Below are positions 5,076 through 8,457 of a stretch of DNA of 8,457 nt, in pieces. The notes beneath the pieces are model-generated. The model made no database searches, was not told the origin of the DNA, and worked only from the letters and a program-made list of their open reading frames with translations. Source of the stretch: SAR324 cluster bacterium (GTDB taxonomy: Bacteria; SAR324; XYD2-FULL-50-16); NCBI GenBank assembly GCA_002401295.1, contig NVSR01000152.1:1-8457 (forward strand). Direction: 5' to 3'. The stretch's first letter is position 1. Each line of letters starts with the position of its first letter. Made by a program: the position numbers and the translations under genes.

Positions 5076-6824
5076 TTATTCGAAACTATACTTTTTGAGG
5101 TAGATGAAAAAAGCTGTTCCCTGATCAGATGTTTCAACTTGGATTCTACCTCGATGTTCATCAATGATTTTTTTAACGATTGCCAATCCAAGTCCTGTTC
5201 CACTCTCTTTGCCATAGGTAGTGAAGGACTCAAAAAGTGTATCTTGAATGGCCTCAGGGATTCCCGGTCCCTGATCTCGCAAGGTGAAGCAGTATTCATC
5301 CTCCTGCTCTTCCACCAGGAGTTCAAAATAGGGGGCTTCTTCCCCATAACTCTCACATGCGTTTTTATGGATGTTCATGAAGACCCGGCACATTCTTTCG
5401 GCGTCCGCATAAATCTCACCGTAACCTACCTTATTCGTGACCTTGAAGTATTGATCGTCTTCATCAATCATCCCTCTGACTTGATTCTTAAATAACCGCA
5501 AAAGATCATTAATCCCTATTTTTCTGGGCAGGATGCTGGATTTTCCTTTGGCAAAATCCAGGATCTCACTCGTCATGGTAAGCATTGAGTTCAGCTGATG
5601 ATCAATCAGACCGGAGAATTCATCCCTTTGCTCCGAGTCGAGTTGATCGCCTTTCAATAGATCCAACATTCCTTTAATATTACTGACGGGTGAACGCAAA
5701 TCATGGACAACGGTGGAGATCATCTTGCCAATGGTAGAGAGGTGATCTTTTTTTCGTTTTTGTTCCCGGTATTCAAAAATCTCTAGAATATGTGTCACAT
5801 AGTGGCTGACTAAGTGTAAAAACTTCAAATCTCGGGACCGAAAGCCCTTTCCCTGCTGTTGGTTGAATAATTCAATCACCCCAATCACCTTACCTCGCAT
5901 ATTCAAGGGAACCACGATCACGGAATCTAGTTTCAGCCCTAATAAAATACTCATTTTGGGATTAAAACGTGGATCTTCAACGACATTACTCACCACCAGA
6001 GGCTGTTCATGTTTCCAGGCCCAGCCCGCAAAACCTTCACCCAGCCCCAGGGAAATAGTCTTCACCCCTTCTTCTTGTAATCCGGTTCCTACTGTACACT
6101 TCAATCGTTCCGTCTTATTCACTAGGAATATAGCTCCTGCTTGCGCATAGAGAAAGCGGCTGACTTCAAAGATTAGTTCACTGAGGATATTATCTAAGTG
6201 ATCAGTTTTGGCAATACTCTTTTCAATCTTAAAGAGAAACTCAGACTCTCTCGCTTTTTCCTGGGACTCATTAAAAAGCCGAGAATTATGCAGGGCAATG
6301 GCTATCTGGAAACAGAGCGCCTCCAATAGAGCTTCATCATCTGAATCAAAGGGCAATTCCTTCGCCTTGTTGAGCAGCTGAACCACAGCTATCAGCTTCT
6401 TCTCTCCTAACTCTTTTGGAGGCTCGAAAATGGGCATAGTGAGCACAGTCTTAGTTATGTATCCAGTCTTACTGTCTGTTTGTGGGTCAAAGCGGGAGTC
6501 CTGGTAAGCATCAGTGCAATTGATCAGCTTACCTTGCTGGGCTGTCCAGCCGGATAAACCAGCCCCAATAGTCTGCCGTATTTCCTTTATTTCATTGCCA
6601 ATTTTAACTTTAGAATAAATTTCATTGGCTTCCTCATCAATCAGATAAAGGGTGCATCGATCAGCCTTCATCAATTGAGTGATTTCACGAATGGTTAATA
6701 ATAGTAATTCAGTTTCTTCCAAGGTAGAACTTAACACCATCCCAATGTGCTTGATGGAATCCAATTGAGCGGTCAGTTTTTGAATGTGTTGATTCGCTTG
6801 GTGAAGATCAGAGACTTGGGACAT
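5076..6824 (-). CDS. Soluble twin-GAF sensor histidine kinase
   Basis: A 582-residue cytoplasmic kinase with no membrane spans. Order: short coiled coil (about 1-30), GAF domain 1 (about 35-180), GAF domain 2 (about 208-346), helical linker, dimerisation domain with H-box VVHDLRSP (phospho-acceptor H374), and ATPase domain (about 435-580). The ATPase has N-box N484-IHK-N488, G1 D517-QGPG-IP, F-box LFESF and G2 GTGLGLAI (542-549). All catalytic boxes are intact. GAF 1 ends with N152-K153, F159 and D163-E164, the NKFDE pattern of cyclic-nucleotide-binding GAFs; GAF 2 has only a degenerate version. No response regulator is adjacent. The ATG at 6824 is preferred to an in-frame TTG at 6833; neither has a good ribosome site. 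Its stop is 8 bp from that of the opposing metzincin gene. Confidence 0.93.
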   Translation of the reverse strand: MSQVSDLHQANQHIQKLTAQLDSIKHIGMVLSSTLEETELLLLTIREITQLMKADRCTLYLIDEEANEIYSKVKIGNEIKEIRQTIGAGLSGWTAQQGKLINCTDAYQDSRFDPQTDSKTGYITKTVLTMPIFEPPKELGEKKLIAVVQLLNKAKELPFDSDDEALLEALCFQIAIALHNSRLFNESQEKARESEFLFKIEKSIAKTDHLDNILSELIFEVSRFLYAQAGAIFLVNKTERLKCTVGTGLQEEGVKTISLGLGEGFAGWAWKHEQPLVVSNVVEDPRFNPKMSILLGLKLDSVIVVPLNMRGKVIGVIELFNQQQGKGFRSRDLKFLHLVSHYVTHILEIFEYREQKRKKDHLSTIGKMISTVVHDLRSPVSNIKGMLDLLKGDQLDSEQRDEFSGLIDHQLNSMLTMTSEILDFAKGKSSILPRKIGINDLLRLFKNQVRGMIDEDDQYFKVTNKVGYGEIYADAERMCRVFMNIHKNACESYGEEAPYFELLVEEQEDEYCFTLRDQGPGIPEAIQDTLFESFTTYGKESGTGLGLAIVKKIIDEHRGRIQVETSDQGTAFFIYLKKYSFE

Positions 6825-7214
6825 AAACGTCAAGGAATAGAAGTTGGAGGTTAATCCGTTTCAATCAAAAAATTATCAACTACCTGCATCTTCAGGCGGG
6901 CTTGTTTTTTGATCCTTACGGATAAGTTAATAGGTCGATCAGGAAGATCCGAGTATTGCTTCTGAGTTGGATATTTATTCCATATTTATAGCCTTCTTTC
7001 CACTGCTTTATCTTTTACAGATAAAATACTAGCTCTAATTGTCCATTGGGAGCGCTAGTTGGGCGCAGTTCAATGCTCGGGATGACACGAATTGAGAACT
7101 CTTGAGTTAAGTTGAGATATGTTTTTTACGACAAAGAAGGCTGTTAAAAAAACGTTTATCTGTTTACCATGTCCTTTTAATTTAAGGAGAGCCAAATTTC
7201 AAGCAAAGGCAAAT
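6825..7214. other. Divergent intergenic region with several inverted repeats
   Basis: About 390 bp without a gene, between the kinase start and the lipoprotein start. It holds TTTATCT/AGATAAA (7007-7013 with 7019-7025), ACTAGC/GCTAGT (7028-7033 with 7054-7059) and AACTC/GAGTT (7097-7101 with 7104-7108). A strong Shine-Dalgarno-like AAGGAGA (7184-7190) lies 24 nt before the lipoprotein ATG, with no usable start at normal spacing. TTGATA on the minus strand about 40 bp upstream of the kinase is a possible -35, but no good -10 accompanies it. The reading frame stays open upstream to an ATG at 7119, but that extension would destroy the lipoprotein signal peptide. Confidence 0.45.
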
Positions 7215-7748
7215 ATGAACAGAATTATATTAATTTTTCTGGGATGTTCTCTATTACTCGTGACTTCCTGTGCGTCACATTTTGATAGAGGTATGGATGC
7301 ATACCAAAAAAAGAATTATCCCAAAGCGGTAGAGGAGCTATCTCAGGTTGAAAACAAGGACCCTAATTTTACTACAGCTCAACATACTTTGTGGAAGGCT
7401 GAATTCAAACTGGCGGTGGATGCCCTGAAAAATTCAGTGGATGCTCAGGCGGGAGTCAAAAATCTAAATAAGGTCGTAGGCCTCGCACTAAAATTAAATA
7501 CTAAAGAAGCTATGGAGGAGACCTTCCAAGTGGTTCTCCAACAATTAAAAACAGCAAAAGATCCAGCTTATGTCAAAGCTCTCCTGGCTCAAATGATCAC
7601 TATTGCCAAAGAAAACAAAGAAGTAGTTAAAGTCGCAGAAGTACTCAAAGAACTAATTTTCAAGATAAAAGACTTCCTTTTTGACTCGGACATGCGCTCT
7701 ACTATTACCGATGCTATTGGAGAGATCAGGAATATAGCACGACAATAG
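7215..7748 (+). CDS. Small lipoprotein with TPR-like N-terminal repeat
   Basis: A 177-residue predicted lipoprotein of unknown function. The signal peptide is MNRIILIFLG followed by a Leu-rich core and lipobox LVTS-C19. Residues 23-56 fit one TPR-like helical hairpin (FDRGMDAYQKKNYPKAVEEL, then a DPNF turn) of the kind found in lipoproteins that pre-assemble envelope or secretion machinery. The rest is almost wholly helical, Lys- and Ala-rich, with no recognised motif. The ATG at 7215 is chosen because it gives a perfect lipoprotein signal and has AAAGG at 7205-7209. An in-frame ATG 96 bp upstream would place 32 non-signal-like residues ahead of it and is rejected. Confidence 0.75.
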   Translation: MNRIILIFLGCSLLLVTSCASHFDRGMDAYQKKNYPKAVEELSQVENKDPNFTTAQHTLWKAEFKLAVDALKNSVDAQAGVKNLNKVVGLALKLNTKEAMEETFQVVLQQLKTAKDPAYVKALLAQMITIAKENKEVVKVAEVLKELIFKIKDFLFDSDMRSTITDAIGEIRNIARQ

Positions 7749-7796
7749 AGTTTTCCCCTCTCCTCTTATTTTATACCTTTCCCTATACGTAAGCGT

Positions 7797-7826
7797 ATGA
7801 TAGAAATGGGCTCAAAAACTTATTAT
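7797..7826 (+). promoter_or_regulatory. Weak candidate promoter of thioesterase gene
   Basis: ATGATA (7797-7802, 4 of 6 to the -35) and TATTAT (7821-7826, 5 of 6 to the -10) are separated by 18 bp, 26 bp before the start codon. An imperfect dyad, CTATACG then CGTATgATAG (about 7783-7802), overlaps the -35 and could be an operator. The region is AT-rich, so chance matches are likely. Confidence 0.25.
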
Positions 7827-7852
7827 TTAAAAAAATAAATAGTGGAGAATAG

Positions 7853-8296
7853 ATGCCCCAATTACAAAAGATTCCTCATGATGTTTTAGAAATAGTCAAA
7901 GAGGTTGTGGAAGAACGGATTCCCTTCAATAAATTAATCAGTATGAAGGTGGAGGCGTTCAATCATGATTCTTTCTGTCTGAAGATTGATATGAGAGAGG
8001 AATTAGTGGGAAATTTCGTACAGGGTATTTTACATGGTGGTGTTATTGCCGCTACATTGGACGTAGTGGGTGGATTTACTGCATTCCTTAGTGTCATCAG
8101 TCAAATGGAAGGGAGCACACCTGCAGAAAAAATGCAGCGCTTTTCCAGGACAGGCACCATAGATTTGCGTATCGATTATCTCCGTCCCGGAAGAGGCAAG
8201 CATTTCATTGCAACGGGTTATGTTTTGAGAACAGGCAGTAAAGTTTCTGTAACGCGCATGGAATTACACAATGACGAAGATATATTGATTGATTAG
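7853..8296 (+). CDS. YigI-like hotdog-fold thioesterase, short C-terminus
   Basis: A 147-residue cytoplasmic protein of the PaaI/YigI hotdog family, which hydrolyses acyl-CoA thioesters; the physiological substrate is unknown. Landmarks are the central helix with HGGVIAATLD (61-70), whose His-Gly-Gly and D70 fit the PaaI-type active site, then GTIDLRIDYLRPGRG (101-115) and KVSVTRMELHNDE (130-142). From memory, E. coli YigI has the same blocks but continues about nine residues past the point where this one stops, with a final strand like ATATYMVG. That strand is missing here, so the gene may be truncated. The start has GTGGAG (7842-7847) at good spacing. Confidence 0.88.
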   Translation: MPQLQKIPHDVLEIVKEVVEERIPFNKLISMKVEAFNHDSFCLKIDMREELVGNFVQGILHGGVIAATLDVVGGFTAFLSVISQMEGSTPAEKMQRFSRTGTIDLRIDYLRPGRGKHFIATGYVLRTGSKVSVTRMELHNDEDILID

Positions 8297-8457
8297 TACT
8301 TGAACCTGAATCAAGTCAATGCTGCGCAACATTATTACATCTATCGGTACTGACTAAAGGTGTTGCATGCAGCTTTATTGAAATGAACGGCGATATCAAT
8401 TACTAGCATGAATTTGCCAACATTGATGGTGAATATCGCTTATTGAACTTGTTTATT
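8297..8457 (+). other. Tail with open frame broken by one stop (possible gene relic)
   Basis: No intact gene is visible before the window ends. One plus-strand frame is open from 8293 to 8403, has a single TAG at 8404-8406, then runs open to the edge. It reads protein-like pieces, such as TKGVACSFIEMNGDINY before the stop and HEFANIDGEYRLLNLF after it. There is no start codon with a ribosome site at its beginning. The same stretch contains an inverted repeat GCGATAT/ATATCGC (8390-8396 with 8433-8439) and the palindrome TGCATGCA (8364-8371). It could be a decayed gene or chance. Confidence 0.25.

Noticed and set aside
4977..5495. Plus-strand frame of 172 codons overlapping the metzincin end and the kinase
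   Set aside because: It is antisense to the well-conserved kinase ATPase domain, has no ribosome site and no protein-like pattern.
6891..6919. Terminator-like CCTG-CATCTT-CAGG followed by T6
   Set aside because: The stem is only four pairs, and several G/C bases separate it from the T-run; no gene ends here on the plus strand.
7119..7214. Longer start for the lipoprotein gene at 7119
   Set aside because: It would add 32 residues ahead of a perfect lipoprotein signal peptide; the upstream frame is probably open by chance.

Overview
The window looks like bacterial chromosome from a Gram-negative organism of moderate to low G+C content. The Gram-negative reading rests on two lipoprotein-type signal peptides, a predicted outer-membrane beta-barrel ending in Phe, a YggT-family membrane protein and a YigI-like thioesterase. 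The gene mix (PilZ, twin-GAF soluble kinase, radical SAM enzyme) fits a proteobacterium or a deltaproteobacterial/SAR324-like lineage, but nothing here fixes the taxon.

Left end (1-300, minus strand): a tandem array of tRNA-Asn(GUU) genes on an exact 100-bp period. Two copies are complete and a third runs off the left edge. A good sigma70 promoter with an A-tract UP-like element drives the array from its right side. About 430 bp without a recognisable gene follows (301-733).

Plus-strand group (734-2486): an unusual AF2212/DUF104-like domain joined to a PilZ c-di-GMP receptor domain; a two-repeat YggT-family membrane protein; and moaC for molybdenum cofactor synthesis, preceded by a leader with two interleaved inverted repeats (pseudoknot topology). 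A minus-strand radical SAM protein with a CX4CX2C cluster motif (2492-3382) converges on moaC.

Centre (3525-5067, plus): a two-gene cassette encoding a small outer-membrane beta-barrel protein and, 16 bp later, a metzincin (matrixin-like) lipoprotein protease whose third zinc-ligand His is shifted by one residue. Both are exported, so they may act together in the envelope. A soluble twin-GAF sensor histidine kinase on the minus strand (5076-6824) converges on them. Its first GAF domain carries an NKFDE-type cyclic-nucleotide motif.

Right end (7215-8457, plus): a small TPR-like lipoprotein; a YigI-like hotdog thioesterase that stops one beta-strand short of its family; and a 160-bp tail holding an open frame broken by a single stop, which may be a decayed gene. 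Upstream of the lipoprotein gene is about 390 bp of non-coding DNA with several inverted repeats.

There is no CRISPR array, intact insertion sequence, integrase or defence system. The strongest leads are the AF2212-PilZ fusion, the covarying tRNA array, the barrel/metzincin cassette, the cyclic-nucleotide GAF motif and the moaC leader structure.
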